This document shows, piece by piece, positions 37,853-47,569 of a stretch of 64,000 nt of DNA. Position 1 is the stretch's first letter. Each line of letters opens with the position of its first letter. The notes beneath the pieces were generated by a model. It was given only the letters and a program-made list of their open reading frames with translations, was not told the origin of the DNA and did not search any database. Origin of the DNA: Bradyrhizobium sp. AZCC 2262 (GTDB taxonomy: Bacteria; Pseudomonadota; Alphaproteobacteria; Rhizobiales; Xanthobacteraceae). The DNA lies in NCBI RefSeq assembly GCF_036924535.1, contig NZ_JAZHRT010000001.1, positions 7,998,001 through 8,062,000 of the forward strand, given 5' to 3'. The position numbers and the translations under genes are program-made.

Positions 37853-38901
37853 GCGGCGTGCCGCAATGCGACGCAGCTTGCGGTGAAACCGGGCCCGAGC
37901 GCGGTTAACAGCGACCGCGCCGGCAACCCCCGCACAATGGCGCGTTCCAGCACGAACAGAACCGTCGGCGCCGACATGTTGCCGTAATCGGCAATGACTT
38001 CGCGCTCGTGATCGAGCGTGCCCTGATCCAGCGATAGCGCGCGCTCGAGTGCGGCAATCACTTTCGTACCGCCGGGATGACAGATGAAGCGATCGATATC
38101 TCCGGCAGAAAGTTTCATCCGCGAGAGCATTTCGATCACCGCCGGACCGAAATGTTCGGCAACGAAATCGGGAATCGTGCGCTGGAAGATGACGCCAAAT
38201 CCCTCGGGATCGACGCTCCATCCCATGATGTCGAGCGTGTCGGGCCACAGTTTTTCGCCTGTTGCCTCGATCCGGGTCGCGCCTCCGTCGCCGGCGCGCA
38301 GAATAATGGCCGCCGCACCGTCGCCGAACAGGCTGGCAGCGACGATATTGGCCTTGGTCAATTCGTCGTGACGCACCGCAAGCGTGCAGAGTTCGAGCGC
38401 GACCAGCAGCACGTTGGTCCCGGGCCGCGCCTGCGCTAGGCGCGATGCGATCGACAGACCCGACACGCCGCCCGCGCACCCCAGGCCGAACACGGGCACG
38501 CGCGACACGTCGCTACGCAAGCCGAGTTTGCCGGCGACCCGCGCCTCCAGCGTCGGCGTCGCGATACCGGTCGAACATACCGTGACAACAGTGTCGATAT
38601 CGCCGGCCGAGAGATCGGCACGCGCGATGGCCTTGCGCGCGACGTCGACAAACAGCGATTCCGCCCCTTCCAGAAAAGCCTGTGTCCGCTCCGGCCAGCC
38701 GCGCCGCTCGAGATACCATTCGATGGGTTTGACCCCATAGCGATGCCGGATGCCGGTATTGGCAAACAGGCTCGAAAGCGTCTCGAACTGCGGATAGCGA
38801 TCAGCGAGGAGATCGTGCGCGGCCTGGAGGATCTGCTTCTGATGGAATTGATATGGCGGAATCGAGGTCGCCAGCGAAACCAGCGCGGCCGTGTGGTTCA
38901 T
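37849..38901 (-). CDS. type III polyketide synthase (chalcone/stilbene synthase family)
   Basis: 350 residues, a homodimeric thiolase-fold enzyme that extends a starter acyl-CoA with malonyl-CoA. The catalytic triad is complete: C142 (FGLGCAGGVSG), H275 (FICHPGGTKV) and N308 (DYGNMSAPTVLF). The gatekeeper region is not that of plant chalcone synthases; the closest types are bacterial alkylpyrone/alkylresorcinol synthases. First gene of a coupled operon with an ICMT-like methyltransferase and an MFS exporter. Its promoter should lie in the 180-bp gap upstream. Confidence 0.93.
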   Translation of the reverse strand: MNHTAALVSLATSIPPYQFHQKQILQAAHDLLADRYPQFETLSSLFANTGIRHRYGVKPIEWYLERRGWPERTQAFLEGAESLFVDVARKAIARADLSAGDIDTVVTVCSTGIATPTLEARVAGKLGLRSDVSRVPVFGLGCAGGVSGLSIASRLAQARPGTNVLLVALELCTLAVRHDELTKANIVAASLFGDGAAAIILRAGDGGATRIEATGEKLWPDTLDIMGWSVDPEGFGVIFQRTIPDFVAEHFGPAVIEMLSRMKLSAGDIDRFICHPGGTKVIAALERALSLDQGTLDHEREVIADYGNMSAPTVLFVLERAIVRGLPARSLLTALGPGFTASCVALRHAA

Positions 38902-39080
38902 ATCGCGGTCCCCGCCTTCGGTACTCCAACATATGAGACCGCGCGATCATGCGAATATTTCGGCGACTGCCGTTGTCGAACGGCTTGCTGCATTCACTAT
39001 AATTTGAATGCAGCCCTTTGATGTCGCAATCGAGCCAGCGCGGCGGCAGGCGTTGTCGGCGTTCTGATCCGCGCCACCCG

Positions 39081-40706
39081 TTACGACACGGTCGCCCCGC
39101 ACTTCCGCAGCACGTTTTTCGCGAAACCGAACGGTGCCGGCGTGAAAGGGCCCGGCGGCGCGCGGGTGATCAGGGCGACGAAGAACAGCCCAGTTATCGC
39201 CAGCCAGAAGCACAGCCAAAATCCGTCGATATAGGCGAGCACGTTGGCTTCGCGCTGGACCCGCGCTGCCAACGTCCCCAGCGCCCGCGCCGGGGCCGCG
39301 CCGGCGCCATGGCTGGCGAAATAATCCCCGAGCTGCTTGAGCATGCGCGTCACGTCGAAGCCGCCATTTTCGATGTGCAGTCCGAGATAATTGGAATGGA
39401 TCTGCTCGCGCACGCGCAGCCATGTGCCCATCAGCGCCACGCCGATCTCGGCGCCGCCGAGCCGCATGATCTGGATATAGGCGGCGAATGACGTCGCGCG
39501 GGTTGGATCCACATTGGACAGCGCGAGGATGATGATCGGTAACAGCGTGAGCGCCTGCCCGATCGACTGCAGCATCACGATGCCGGCGAAATCGCCGCGC
39601 GCCCAGTCATGGGTCAGTTGCGTTCCCCACAGATTGGCGGCAGCGAACGCCGAAAAGCCGAGGACCACAACGGCGCGTGCATCGAAATGCCGAAGCAGGA
39701 AGATCGAGAACGGCACCAGCACCACCATGGGCAAGGCGCCAAAGGTCAGGAGCAGCACGCCGCTTTGTTCGGGCCGCATCAGGCCAACAACGCTGAGGAA
39801 ATTCGGTACCAGCGACGAGTTGGAGAGGCTGGTCAGGGTGTACAGCAGGATGGCGACCAGCGAGAGCCCGACATTGCGCGAGAACAGCACATTGACGTGG
39901 GCCCAGGGCTGGTGAACCAGCGTCTCGTTGATCAGAAAGGCGATGAACAGCGCGCCGCCGGCGAGCAACAGCGCCATCACCGTGCCCGACTCCAGCCAGT
40001 CCAGACGATTGCCCTGATCGAGACCGGCATAGATCATCGAGACGGAGGCCCCGAGCAGCAGCATCCCGCCCCAGTCGGCGTGCCTCAGCAGGTCGCGATT
40101 GATCGGCTCATTGGGCGTACCGAGATAGACCATCAGGCCCATCAGCGGCGCTATCACCACGCCCTGCCAATACAGCCACTGCCATCCCAGATGATCGACA
40201 TAGAAGCCGACCAGCGAGGTGGAGCTGTCGAGCGCGAATCCTACCCTGATCGAATAGATCGAGATCGCCGGCAGCCACCATTTGATCGGCAAATTACGCA
40301 AGATGATCATCAGTGTCGCCGGCACGAAGGTGCCGAGCAGCATGCCATGCACGATGCTGAGCGTGATCAGCGTGGGGTAATTGTGCACGAACGGGATCAG
40401 CAGCGAGATCAGGGAATAGACCAGAGCCGGAATGCCGAGCACGCGGCGCATCCCGAATACGGTCGCAAGCCACGCCACTGCCGGCGCGACGAATATCTGC
40501 GAGCCGATGCCCGCGGTGGAGAGCCAGGCGCCCTCGTCGAAGCCGAGCGAAAATGCGCCGCGCAGATCAGGCAGGCCTACCGTCGTCAGCCGGCTGTCGA
40601 AGTTCGCCAGAAACGCGCCGAGCAGCACCGCGCCTACCGCAAACAGCGGCTGCGGCGCGATCCCGCCGCGCGAAACCGGTCCGCGATCTCGGTCATTTTC
40701 CGCCAT
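39081..40706 (-). CDS. MFS transporter, DHA2 (EmrB-like)
   Basis: 541 residues with about 14 membrane helices. The opening LLGAFLANFDSRLTTVGLPDLRGAF and the overall plan match EmrB-type pumps. The start ATG at 40706 lies inside the end of the HlyD-type adaptor gene (14-nt overlap), so the two are coupled and form an EmrAB-like efflux pair. The polyketide operon follows on the same strand, 180 bp away. Confidence 0.87.
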   Translation of the reverse strand: MAENDRDRGPVSRGGIAPQPLFAVGAVLLGAFLANFDSRLTTVGLPDLRGAFSLGFDEGAWLSTAGIGSQIFVAPAVAWLATVFGMRRVLGIPALVYSLISLLIPFVHNYPTLITLSIVHGMLLGTFVPATLMIILRNLPIKWWLPAISIYSIRVGFALDSSTSLVGFYVDHLGWQWLYWQGVVIAPLMGLMVYLGTPNEPINRDLLRHADWGGMLLLGASVSMIYAGLDQGNRLDWLESGTVMALLLAGGALFIAFLINETLVHQPWAHVNVLFSRNVGLSLVAILLYTLTSLSNSSLVPNFLSVVGLMRPEQSGVLLLTFGALPMVVLVPFSIFLLRHFDARAVVVLGFSAFAAANLWGTQLTHDWARGDFAGIVMLQSIGQALTLLPIIILALSNVDPTRATSFAAYIQIMRLGGAEIGVALMGTWLRVREQIHSNYLGLHIENGGFDVTRMLKQLGDYFASHGAGAAPARALGTLAARVQREANVLAYIDGFWLCFWLAITGLFFVALITRAPPGPFTPAPFGFAKNVLRKCGATVS

Positions 40707-41844
40707 CCGTGCCCGCCTCGCCGGTATTGATATGGGTGAAGACGGACATTCCGGGCAGCAGGCGTTCCAGCAGCGGCTGGTTCTTGTCGAACTGGATGCG
40801 AACCGGGACCCGCTGAACCACTTTGGTGAAATTGCCGGTGGCATTGTCCGGCGGCAGCAGCGCGAATTGCGAGCCGCTCGCCGGCGCAATCCGCTCGACA
40901 CGGCCATGTAGTCTTTCGTTGGGGAAACTATCGATGGTGATCTCGACAGGTTGACCGGGTTTGACCCGCGTCAACTGTGTCTCCTTGTAATTGGCGATCA
41001 CATAGACGTTCGGCAGCGGTACCACGTTGATCAGATTGGTGCCGATATTGACGTAATCGCCCGGCTGCACCTGCCGCTCGCCGGTGACGCCGTCGAACGG
41101 CGCCACGATCTTGGTGTAGCCGAGCTTGAGCTTGGCCGCGGCCAGCGTAGCCTTGGCGCCCTCGAGGTCGGCCGCCCGCTGCTTCTTGGTGCCCGACAGC
41201 ACTTCGAGCTGATGACGTTGCGCGGCGATGACGGCGCGGCTCGCACGCACGTCGGCCTGCGCCTTGGCAAACCCCGCGGTCGCCTGTTCGAGCCTTTGGC
41301 GCGTACCGGATTCGGTTTGCGACAACGACTGCTGACGCTCCTGTTCCTGACGCGCTTCGACCTCCTGGGCCGTCGCGGATACGAGCTGGGCTTCGGCCTG
41401 TGCGATCGTCGCATATTGCAGTTCGACCTGATTGCTCAGATTGTCGAGGGCTGCCTGCGCGGCGGCGACGCTGGCCTCGGCCTGTGCGACCTGAGCCGCG
41501 TAGTCGGCGGGGTCGATCTGCACCAGCAAATCGCCGGCCTTGACGCGCTGGAAATCATTCACAGCGACCGTAATCACCTCGCCGGCGACCCGGCTGCTCA
41601 ACCGCGTGAGCTCGGCACGGACATAGGCGTCGTTGGTGGTCTGGATCTTGGCGCTGCCGACCCAGGCATCCCAGTGCAGCGTCGCCACCGTGATAAAGGC
41701 AAACGCCATCAGTACCGCGAACAATGGAATCGTGAAGCGGCCCCAGAAGCCGCCTGTCGCCGGCGGCGGCTTTGGAGCCGGCGCGACCGGCGGAGACGGG
41801 GCCTGACTTGCGGGTGGCGGGCTCGCTTGATCCTGCTGACTCAC
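40693..41844 (-). CDS. HlyD/EmrA-type membrane fusion protein
   Basis: 383 residues from GTG at 41844 (gaggggg at a good distance). A Pro/Ala-rich cytoplasmic start is followed by one membrane helix (FTIPLFAVLMAFAFITVATL, about 38-57), the first lipoyl half (TTNDAYVRAELTRLSSRVAGEVITVAVNDFQRVKAGDLLVQIDPADY), a long coiled-coil hairpin rich in A, Q and E, the second lipoyl half (IVAPFDGVTGERQVQPGDYVN) and a beta barrel. It links the inner-membrane MFS pump to an outer-membrane channel; no TolC gene is present here. Confidence 0.9.
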   Translation of the reverse strand: MSQQDQASPPPASQAPSPPVAPAPKPPPATGGFWGRFTIPLFAVLMAFAFITVATLHWDAWVGSAKIQTTNDAYVRAELTRLSSRVAGEVITVAVNDFQRVKAGDLLVQIDPADYAAQVAQAEASVAAAQAALDNLSNQVELQYATIAQAEAQLVSATAQEVEARQEQERQQSLSQTESGTRQRLEQATAGFAKAQADVRASRAVIAAQRHQLEVLSGTKKQRAADLEGAKATLAAAKLKLGYTKIVAPFDGVTGERQVQPGDYVNIGTNLINVVPLPNVYVIANYKETQLTRVKPGQPVEITIDSFPNERLHGRVERIAPASGSQFALLPPDNATGNFTKVVQRVPVRIQFDKNQPLLERLLPGMSVFTHINTGEAGTDGGK

Positions 41845-41909
41845 AAAGACCCCCTCGATCACGTTTCCCGAGAGCCGGATAAGACCCTCAGGATGACAAC
41901 GATGATGCC

Positions 41910-42686
41910 TCAGACCGTCTTTTCCGGCCACCGGCAAAGATCGTTGATCAGACATACCTCGCAGCGCGGCTTGCGGGCGAGACACGTGTAGCGCCCGTGC
42001 AGGATCAGCCAGTGATGGGCGTGCAGCATGAACTCGGGCGGGATTATCTTTTCCAGGCCCAGTTCGACCTCGAGCGGCGTGTTGCCCGGCGCCAGCCCCG
42101 TGCGGTTGCCAACGCGGAACACATGGGTATCGACAGCCATGGTGTGTTCGCCATAGGCCATGTTGAGCACGACATTGGCAGTCTTGCGCCCGGCGCCGGG
42201 CAGCGTCTCGATCTCCGCCCGGGTGCGCGGCACCTCGCCGCCGAATTCGGCGATCAGTTTTTCCGACAGCGCGATGACGTTCTTGGCCTTGTTGCGATAG
42301 AGCCCGATCGTCTTGATGTACTCGCGCACTTTCTCTTCGCCCAGCTCAAGCATCTTCTCCGGCGTATCGGCGACCGCAAACAGCGCGCGCGTCGCCTTGT
42401 TGACGCCGGCATCCGTTGCCTGCGCCGACAGCACGACCGCCACCAGCAGCGTATATGGATTGAGATGTTCGAGCTCGCCCTTCGGCTCTGGATTGGCTTT
42501 GCGAAACCGGCTGAAGGCCTCGTAGACCTCGGCCGACGTCCAGGGTTTTGGCTTTAACGATTTTGGCTTGGCTGATTTCTTCGCTACGCCGTTCGGTGCC
42601 ACCTTGGCGCCCTTCTTTGCCACTTTCTTCGGCACGGATGGGACGCCGGATTTTTTTGCGCTGATAGAGCGGGTGATTTTGGCCAT
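41910..42686 (-). CDS. nth: endonuclease III (DNA glycosylase/AP lyase)
   Basis: 258 residues from ATG at 42686. A lysine-rich N-terminal extension (KKVAKKGAKVAPNGVAKKSAKPK) is followed by the HhH-GPD domain: LVAVVLSAQATDAGVNKAT, the helix-hairpin-helix LPGAGRKTANVVLN with the catalytic Lys, and the catalytic Asp in AVDTHVFR. The 4Fe-4S site is C-x6-C-x2-C-x5-C (CLARKPRCEVCLINDLC). It removes oxidised pyrimidines. It is divergent from the DUF2244 gene. Confidence 0.96.
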   Translation of the reverse strand: MAKITRSISAKKSGVPSVPKKVAKKGAKVAPNGVAKKSAKPKSLKPKPWTSAEVYEAFSRFRKANPEPKGELEHLNPYTLLVAVVLSAQATDAGVNKATRALFAVADTPEKMLELGEEKVREYIKTIGLYRNKAKNVIALSEKLIAEFGGEVPRTRAEIETLPGAGRKTANVVLNMAYGEHTMAVDTHVFRVGNRTGLAPGNTPLEVELGLEKIIPPEFMLHAHHWLILHGRYTCLARKPRCEVCLINDLCRWPEKTV

Positions 42687-42708
42687 GATCGGGATATACT
42701 GATACGCG

Positions 42709-43230
42709 ATGACCGCAGGCAACGACTTTGATCCGGCGCTTGACCAGCCGACGCTGTTTTCGGCGCGGGTGACGCCGCATCGCTCGCTCAACCGCATCGG
42801 CTTTTTGGTGCTGATGACCTTCATCGGCGCGGTGAGCTTTGTCGCCGGCATCGCATTTCTGCTGATGGGCGCCTGGCCGGTGCTCGGCTTTTTCGGCCTC
42901 GATGTGCTTGTCATCTATTGGGCGTTCCGGATCAATTTCCGCAGCGCCGACGCTACCGAGGATATCGTGGTGACGCCGTCGGAATTGCGCGTGCGGCGGG
43001 TCAGCCATCGCGGCCGTCTGGTCGAATGGTCGTTCAATCCGCTCTGGGTGCAGCTCGAACAGACCGGCGACCCCGAATTCGGCATCGAGCACCTTTATCT
43101 GGTCTCCCGCGGCCGCCGGGTTTCCGTCGGTCATTTCCTCGGGCCGGACGAAAAAGCAAGCTTTGCCAAAGCCTTACTGGCTGCGTTGCAGACCGCCAAG
43201 CGCGGCATCACATACAATCCGGTCGCGTAG
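42709..43230 (+). CDS. DUF2244 membrane protein
   Basis: 173 residues with two membrane helices (about 29-70: IGFLVLMTFIGAVSFVAGIAFLLMGAW PVLGFFGLDVLVIYWAF) followed by a beta-rich cytoplasmic domain (FGIEHLYLVSRGRRVSVGHFLGPDEKASFAKAL), the layout of DUF2244. Function unknown. It is divergent from nth with 22 bp between the starts and is followed by the Ada-like gene 34 bp later. Confidence 0.88.
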   Translation: MTAGNDFDPALDQPTLFSARVTPHRSLNRIGFLVLMTFIGAVSFVAGIAFLLMGAWPVLGFFGLDVLVIYWAFRINFRSADATEDIVVTPSELRVRRVSHRGRLVEWSFNPLWVQLEQTGDPEFGIEHLYLVSRGRRVSVGHFLGPDEKASFAKALLAALQTAKRGITYNPVA

Positions 43231-43264
43231 GTAGTTGTCAGAAATCGGGTGGTTTGGACCGCGC

Positions 43265-44185
43265 ATGAGCCCTAAATCAGACCCCATGATGATATCAGCC
43301 ATACATGACCAGCGCCTGGCCAAGCCGGGCCTTCAGCACGCCGCCGCGTTGCGCGACTATGACTCGGTGCGCCGCGCCATCGCCTTCATCTCGGAGCACT
43401 GGCGCGCGCAACCGACCATCGAGGCGATGGCGGACGCCGCCGCCGTGACGCCGGACGAATTGCACCATCTGTTCCGCCGCTGGGCCGGTCTGACGCCGAA
43501 GGCTTTCATGCAGGCGCTGACACTGGATCACGCCAAGGGCCTGTTGCGCGATTCCGCCAGCGTGCTCGACGCAGCACTCGACTCGGGGCTGTCAGGCCCG
43601 GGCCGGCTGCATGATCTGTTCGTCACCCATGAAGCGATGTCGCCGGGCGAATGGAAGAACGGCGGCGCCGGCATGACGCTGCGCTACGGTTTCCATGTTT
43701 GCCCGTTCGGCACCGCCATCGTGATCGCCAGCGAACGCGGCCTTGCCGGGCTTGCCTTCGCCGATCCCGGCGAGGAGCCGACGGCGTTTGCCGACATGAA
43801 GCGGCGCTGGCCGAACGCGACCTATGTCGAGGACCACGACGGCACCGTTGGCCTCGCGCAACGCGTCTTCGATACGCGGCTGTGGCGGCCGGACCAGCCG
43901 CTCCGCGTGGTCCTGATCGGCACCGATTTCGAGGTGCGGGTGTGGGAGACGCTGCTGAAGATCCCGATGGGCCGCGCGGTCTGCTATTCGGATATCGCCA
44001 ACAAGATCAAAAACCCGAAGGCGTCACGCGCCGTCGGCGCCGCGGTCGGCCGCAATCCGGTATCATTCGTGGTGCCCTGCCATCGCGCACTCGGCAAAGG
44101 CGGCGCGCTGACCGGCTATCACTGGGGCATCACGCGCAAGCAGGCGATGCTGGGCTGGGAAGCCGGACAGGTCGGGCTACATTGA
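43265..44185 (+). CDS. Ada-like fusion: AraC HTH plus O6-methylguanine-DNA methyltransferase
   Basis: 306 residues. The first part (about 30-125) is an AraC-type HTH (IAFISEHWRAQPTIEAMADAAAVTPDELHHLFRRWAGLTPKAFMQ); the second is the MGMT domain with the acceptor Cys in FVVPCHRALGKGG and the DNA-binding helix ending ASRAVGAAVGRNP. The N-terminal phosphotriester (AdaA, four-Cys) domain is missing, so it is an AdaB-type repair protein fused to an HTH. ATG at 43265 chosen; in-frame ATGs at 43286 and 43289 are possible. Confidence 0.9.
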   Translation: MSPKSDPMMISAIHDQRLAKPGLQHAAALRDYDSVRRAIAFISEHWRAQPTIEAMADAAAVTPDELHHLFRRWAGLTPKAFMQALTLDHAKGLLRDSASVLDAALDSGLSGPGRLHDLFVTHEAMSPGEWKNGGAGMTLRYGFHVCPFGTAIVIASERGLAGLAFADPGEEPTAFADMKRRWPNATYVEDHDGTVGLAQRVFDTRLWRPDQPLRVVLIGTDFEVRVWETLLKIPMGRAVCYSDIANKIKNPKASRAVGAAVGRNPVSFVVPCHRALGKGGALTGYHWGITRKQAMLGWEAGQVGLH

Positions 44186-44213
44186 CTCCCAAGCGGCGGA
44201 CTTGAATTTATCT

Positions 44214-44308
44214 CCGTCATCCTGAGGAGCGCGAAGCGCGTCTCGAAGGGCGACGGCCCGGCCGTCTATCCTTCGAGGCTCGCTAGCGCTCGCACCTCGG
44301 GATGACGG
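44214..44308. repeat. palindromic intergenic repeat between convergent genes
   Basis: CCGTCATCCTGAGG at the left end faces CCTCGGGATGACGG at the right, with inner pairs TCTCGAAGG/CCTTCGAGG. It forms a long branched hairpin in the gap between the Ada-like gene and gpmA. Confidence 0.75.
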
Positions 44309-44330
44309 GTCCAAGTGCTGAGAACAGCAC

Positions 44331-44954
44331 TCACGCCGCCAGATCGACCTTCGTCGCGACAGTCGAATCCGCGTTGAGCCGATAGATGACAGGCACGCCG
44401 GTTGCGAGTTCGCGCTTCAAAATCTGCTCGGGCGTCAGCTTCTCCAGCACCATGATCAGCGCGCGCAGCGAATTGCCGTGGGCGGCGACCAGCGTGCGCT
44501 GGCCGCGCAGCACGCCGGGCAGAATCTCCTTCACGTAATAGGGCAGCGCGCGCGCCAGCGTATCCTTCAGACTCTCGCCGCCGGGTGGCGGTACGTCGTA
44601 GGAGCGGCGCCAGACCAGCACCTGGTCCTCGCCCCACTTCTTGCGGGCGTCATCCTTGTTGAGTCCGGAGAGATCGCCGTAATCGCGTTCGTTGAGCGCG
44701 AGATCCTCCGTCGTCGGCAGTCCGGTCTGCCCGATCTCGGCGAGCATCAGCTTCAGCGTATGCTGGGCGCGCGTCAGGTCCGAGGTGAAGGCAACGTCGA
44801 ACGTCAGCCCTTGCGCCTTCAGCTTGCGGCCGGCCTCCTTGGCTTCCGCGATACCCTGTTCGGTGAGGTCAGGATCTTTCCAGCCGGTGAACAGGTTCTT
44901 CAAATTCCATTCGCTCTGGCCGTGCCGCACAAGCACGAGAAGACGGTCGCTCAT
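44331..44954 (-). CDS. gpmA: 2,3-bisphosphoglycerate-dependent phosphoglycerate mutase
   Basis: 207 residues: [29 protein letters not shown] holds the phospho-accepting His; [17 protein letters not shown] holds the catalytic Glu; [12 protein letters not shown] holds the second His. It is somewhat shorter than the 250-residue E. coli enzyme, as usual in alphaproteobacteria. It is 33 bp downstream of dapB in the same direction. Confidence 0.95.
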   Translation of the reverse strand: MSDRLLVLVRHGQSEWNLKNLFTGWKDPDLTEQGIAEAKEAGRKLKAQGLTFDVAFTSDLTRAQHTLKLMLAEIGQTGLPTTEDLALNERDYGDLSGLNKDDARKKWGEDQVLVWRRSYDVPPPGGESLKDTLARALPYYVKEILPGVLRGQRTLVAAHGNSLRALIMVLEKLTPEQILKRELATGVPVIYRLNADSTVATKVDLAA

Positions 44955-44987
44955 TGAAAGGATTTCCGTTGTTCGTTTCGAATTGGA

Positions 44988-45803
44988 TTAGAAGTCGGCA
45001 AGCCCGAGCACATCGGTCATCGTATAGAAGCCGGGCTTCCGGCCGTGCGCCCATAGCGCGGCCTTGACCGCGCCCTGCGCGAACATGGTCCGGTCTTCCG
45101 CACGGTGGGTCAGTTCGATGCGCTCCATGGCACCGGCGAAGATCACGCTGTGATCGCCGGTGACGGTGCCGCCGCGCAGCGCGGCAAAGCCGATGTCGCC
45201 CGGCCGGCGCGCGCCGGTATGCCCGTCGCGGCCACGCGCGGAACGCGCATGCAGGTCGACGCCGCGGCCGGCGGCGGCGGCCTCACCGAGCAGGAACGCG
45301 GTACCCGACGGCGCGTCGATCTTGGCCTTGTGGTGCATCTCGACGATCTCGATGTCGAAGCTTTCGTCCAGCGACTGCGCGACGCGCTTGACCAGCGCGG
45401 CCAGCAGGTTGACGCCGAGGCTCATATTGCCTGATTGCACCACCACGGCGCGCGAAGTGACGCTCTTGATCACGGCCATGTCGGACACCGACAGGCCGGT
45501 GGTTCCGACGATGTGCACGAGGCCGCGCTCGGCGGCGATCGCGACATTGGCGATGGTCGCGGCCGGCACGGTGAAATCGAGAATGCCGTCGGCATTGGCC
45601 GACAGCGTCCACAGGTCGGCCGAAAGTTTGACGCCATTCTCCGGCAGGCCAGCGAGCACGCCGGCATCCTTGCCCAGCAGTTCCGAGCCCGGCGCTTCCA
45701 GCGCGCCGGTCAACACCGCGCCCGGCGTTTCCGAAATGACGCGCACCAGCGCGCGGCCCATCCGGCCGCCGGCCCCCGCAACGATCAATCGCATATCGGC
45801 CAT
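44988..45803 (-). CDS. dapB: 4-hydroxy-tetrahydrodipicolinate reductase
   Basis: 271 residues from ATG at 45803. Rossmann motif [16 protein letters not shown], the [15 protein letters not shown] segment, [14 protein letters not shown], the substrate site [15 protein letters not shown] with the catalytic His and Lys, and the end [11 protein letters not shown] are diagnostic. It makes tetrahydrodipicolinate for lysine and peptidoglycan. Probably co-transcribed with gpmA. Confidence 0.97.
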   Translation of the reverse strand: MADMRLIVAGAGGRMGRALVRVISETPGAVLTGALEAPGSELLGKDAGVLAGLPENGVKLSADLWTLSANADGILDFTVPAATIANVAIAAERGLVHIVGTTGLSVSDMAVIKSVTSRAVVVQSGNMSLGVNLLAALVKRVAQSLDESFDIEIVEMHHKAKIDAPSGTAFLLGEAAAAGRGVDLHARSARGRDGHTGARRPGDIGFAALRGGTVTGDHSVIFAGAMERIELTHRAEDRTMFAQGAVKAALWAHGRKPGFYTMTDVLGLADF

Positions 45804-45891
45804 GGCTTTACCTCTCAACGGGGTATAGCCGGGGCAGGCGATTACGGCAACTTCCCGTCAGGTAGCGGGGTCCGCGCCTCCGGATAGCCCC

Positions 45892-46194
45892 TCAGGGCTG
45901 CGGACCGTCATAGCCCTCGATGATGATGAGATCGGCGACCGAATGCGGCTGCCGCACCTTGATGTTTTCCTGGTATTCCGGCGAGTGGTAGCAGGCCAGC
46001 GCGGTCTCATAGTCGGGAAATTCGATCACCACATTGCGTGAGCGGCTTTCGCCCTCGATGGCGGTGAATTTGCCGGCACGCACGACGAAGCGCCCGCCGA
46101 ATTTCTTGAAGATGGCGGGGTTGGCCGCCGCATAGGACTTGTAGCCGTCATCATTGTGCACGTCGACGCGCGCGATCCAGTATCCCTTCGCCAT
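45892..46194 (-). CDS. DUF1330 family protein
   Basis: 100 residues with the ferredoxin-like (dimeric alpha/beta barrel) pattern of DUF1330: KGYWIARVDVHNDDGYKSYAAANPAIFKKFGGRFVVRAG, then RNVVIEFPDYETALACYHSPEYQE. Function unknown, sometimes placed with small monooxygenase-like proteins. It follows pyrF by 24 bp. Confidence 0.9.
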   Translation of the reverse strand: MAKGYWIARVDVHNDDGYKSYAAANPAIFKKFGGRFVVRAGKFTAIEGESRSRNVVIEFPDYETALACYHSPEYQENIKVRQPHSVADLIIIEGYDGPQP

Positions 46195-46218
46195 CTCACT
46201 CTCCCGTTTCTTGCTTCG

Positions 46219-46932
46219 CTACTTTGCCAACGCCTGCGCGATTTCCGCCTGGACGGCATCCGCCGCCGCCTTCGGATCGGCGGCTTCGGTAATCGGCCGT
46301 CCGACCACCAGATAATCAGCGCCGGCGGCGATGGCACGTGCCGGCGTCATGATGCGCTTCTGGTCGCCGGTCGCGGACCCCGCCGGGCGGATGCCTGGAG
46401 TCACCAGGTTCATCTGGTGCCCGACGAGCTTGCGCAGCGCCGCCGCTTCCAGCGGCGAGCTTACCAGCCCGTCGACGCCGAGCACCTGCGCCTGCTGCGC
46501 ACGCGCCTCGACCATATCCGAGACGTTGAGGCGATAGCCGGCGGCATGGAGGTCGCCGTCGTCATAGGAGGTCAGCACGGTGACGGCGAGAATTTTCAGG
46601 CTGGAGCCCGCGCGCGCTTCGACCGCGGCCTTCATGGTCTGGGGATAGGCGTGCACGGTGAGGAAGGTCGCGCCCAGTTTGGCAACGCTCTCGACGCCGC
46701 GCGCGACGGTGTTGCCGATGTCGTGCAGCTTGAGATCGAGAAAGACCTTCTTGCCTGACTTCGCCAATTGCTGCGCCAGCGGCAATCCGCCGGCATAGGC
46801 GAGCTGATAGCCAATCTTGTAGAAGCTCACGCTGTCGCCGAGCCGCGCAATCATCGCTTCCGCTTCTGCCACCCCGGGCAGATCGAGCGGCACGATCAAG
46901 CGGTCTTTCGGCGCGATATCGGCTGGCTGCAT
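46219..46932 (-). CDS. pyrF: orotidine 5'-phosphate decarboxylase
   Basis: 237 residues, type 1 [23 protein letters not shown], the catalytic Lys-Asp array in [18 protein letters not shown], and the phosphate-binding end TPGIRPAG ... [11 protein letters not shown]. It forms UMP in pyrimidine synthesis. The FMN reductase gene ends 6 bp upstream of it on the same strand, and DUF1330 follows. Confidence 0.96.
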   Translation of the reverse strand: MQPADIAPKDRLIVPLDLPGVAEAEAMIARLGDSVSFYKIGYQLAYAGGLPLAQQLAKSGKKVFLDLKLHDIGNTVARGVESVAKLGATFLTVHAYPQTMKAAVEARAGSSLKILAVTVLTSYDDGDLHAAGYRLNVSDMVEARAQQAQVLGVDGLVSSPLEAAALRKLVGHQMNLVTPGIRPAGSATGDQKRIMTPARAIAAGADYLVVGRPITEAADPKAAADAVQAEIAQALAK

Positions 46933-46938
46933 GTCACC

Positions 46939-47517
46939 TCACATCATGCGTTGGGAAACGTCGATCAACTGCCGCGCCAGCGCTTTCAGCGCGTCTTTGT
47001 CGGCGGCATGCTTCAGCCGGTCCATCTCGTCATAGGCATCGTCGGCGAACGGCAGCGCGAGCTGGTTCGGGATCACCGTCGCATGGCAGGCCGACAGGAT
47101 CAGCCGCAGCGCCGCCAGCGCGCGCGAGCCGCCGAGCCGCCCGCCGGAAGCGGATGCGATCGCAAACACCCGCTCGCGAAAAACCTGGCCGCGGGTCTCG
47201 TGCACGTCCTGCACCCGGCTCACCCAGTCGATGGTGTTTTTCACCAGCGCCGGCACCGAGGAATTGTACTCTGGTGTCACGATCAGCACGCCATGATGGG
47301 CCGCCATCATCCGCTTCAGATTGACCGCGTGCTTCGGCACGCCGGATTTGGCCTGCAGGTCGCCGTCATAGATCGGCAGCGGAAAATCTGACAGCGAGAT
47401 CCGCGTGATTTCGGCGCCTTCCATCGCCAGCGCATGCGCGGCAACGGCGGCCAGCTTCGCATTGAGCGAGCCGGAGCGGAGCGATCCCGGGATCACGAGG
47501 ATTTTGAGCGCGGACAT
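46939..47517 (-). CDS. NADPH-dependent FMN reductase family protein
   Basis: 192 residues from ATG at 47517. Flavodoxin-like fold with FMN motif IPGSLRSGSLNAKLA and the family signature VTPEYNSSVPALVKNTIDWVSR (about 74-95). These enzymes reduce quinones, azo compounds or chromate, or supply FMNH2. It sits between the pmtA-like gene and pyrF in a run of same-strand genes. Confidence 0.9.
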   Translation of the reverse strand: MSALKILVIPGSLRSGSLNAKLAAVAAHALAMEGAEITRISLSDFPLPIYDGDLQAKSGVPKHAVNLKRMMAAHHGVLIVTPEYNSSVPALVKNTIDWVSRVQDVHETRGQVFRERVFAIASASGGRLGGSRALAALRLILSACHATVIPNQLALPFADDAYDEMDRLKHAADKDALKALARQLIDVSQRMM

Positions 47518-47569
47518 CTTTTGAATTCGTATTCGGGGCAAACCTGCCAACGCGAATACGTAGCAGGTA

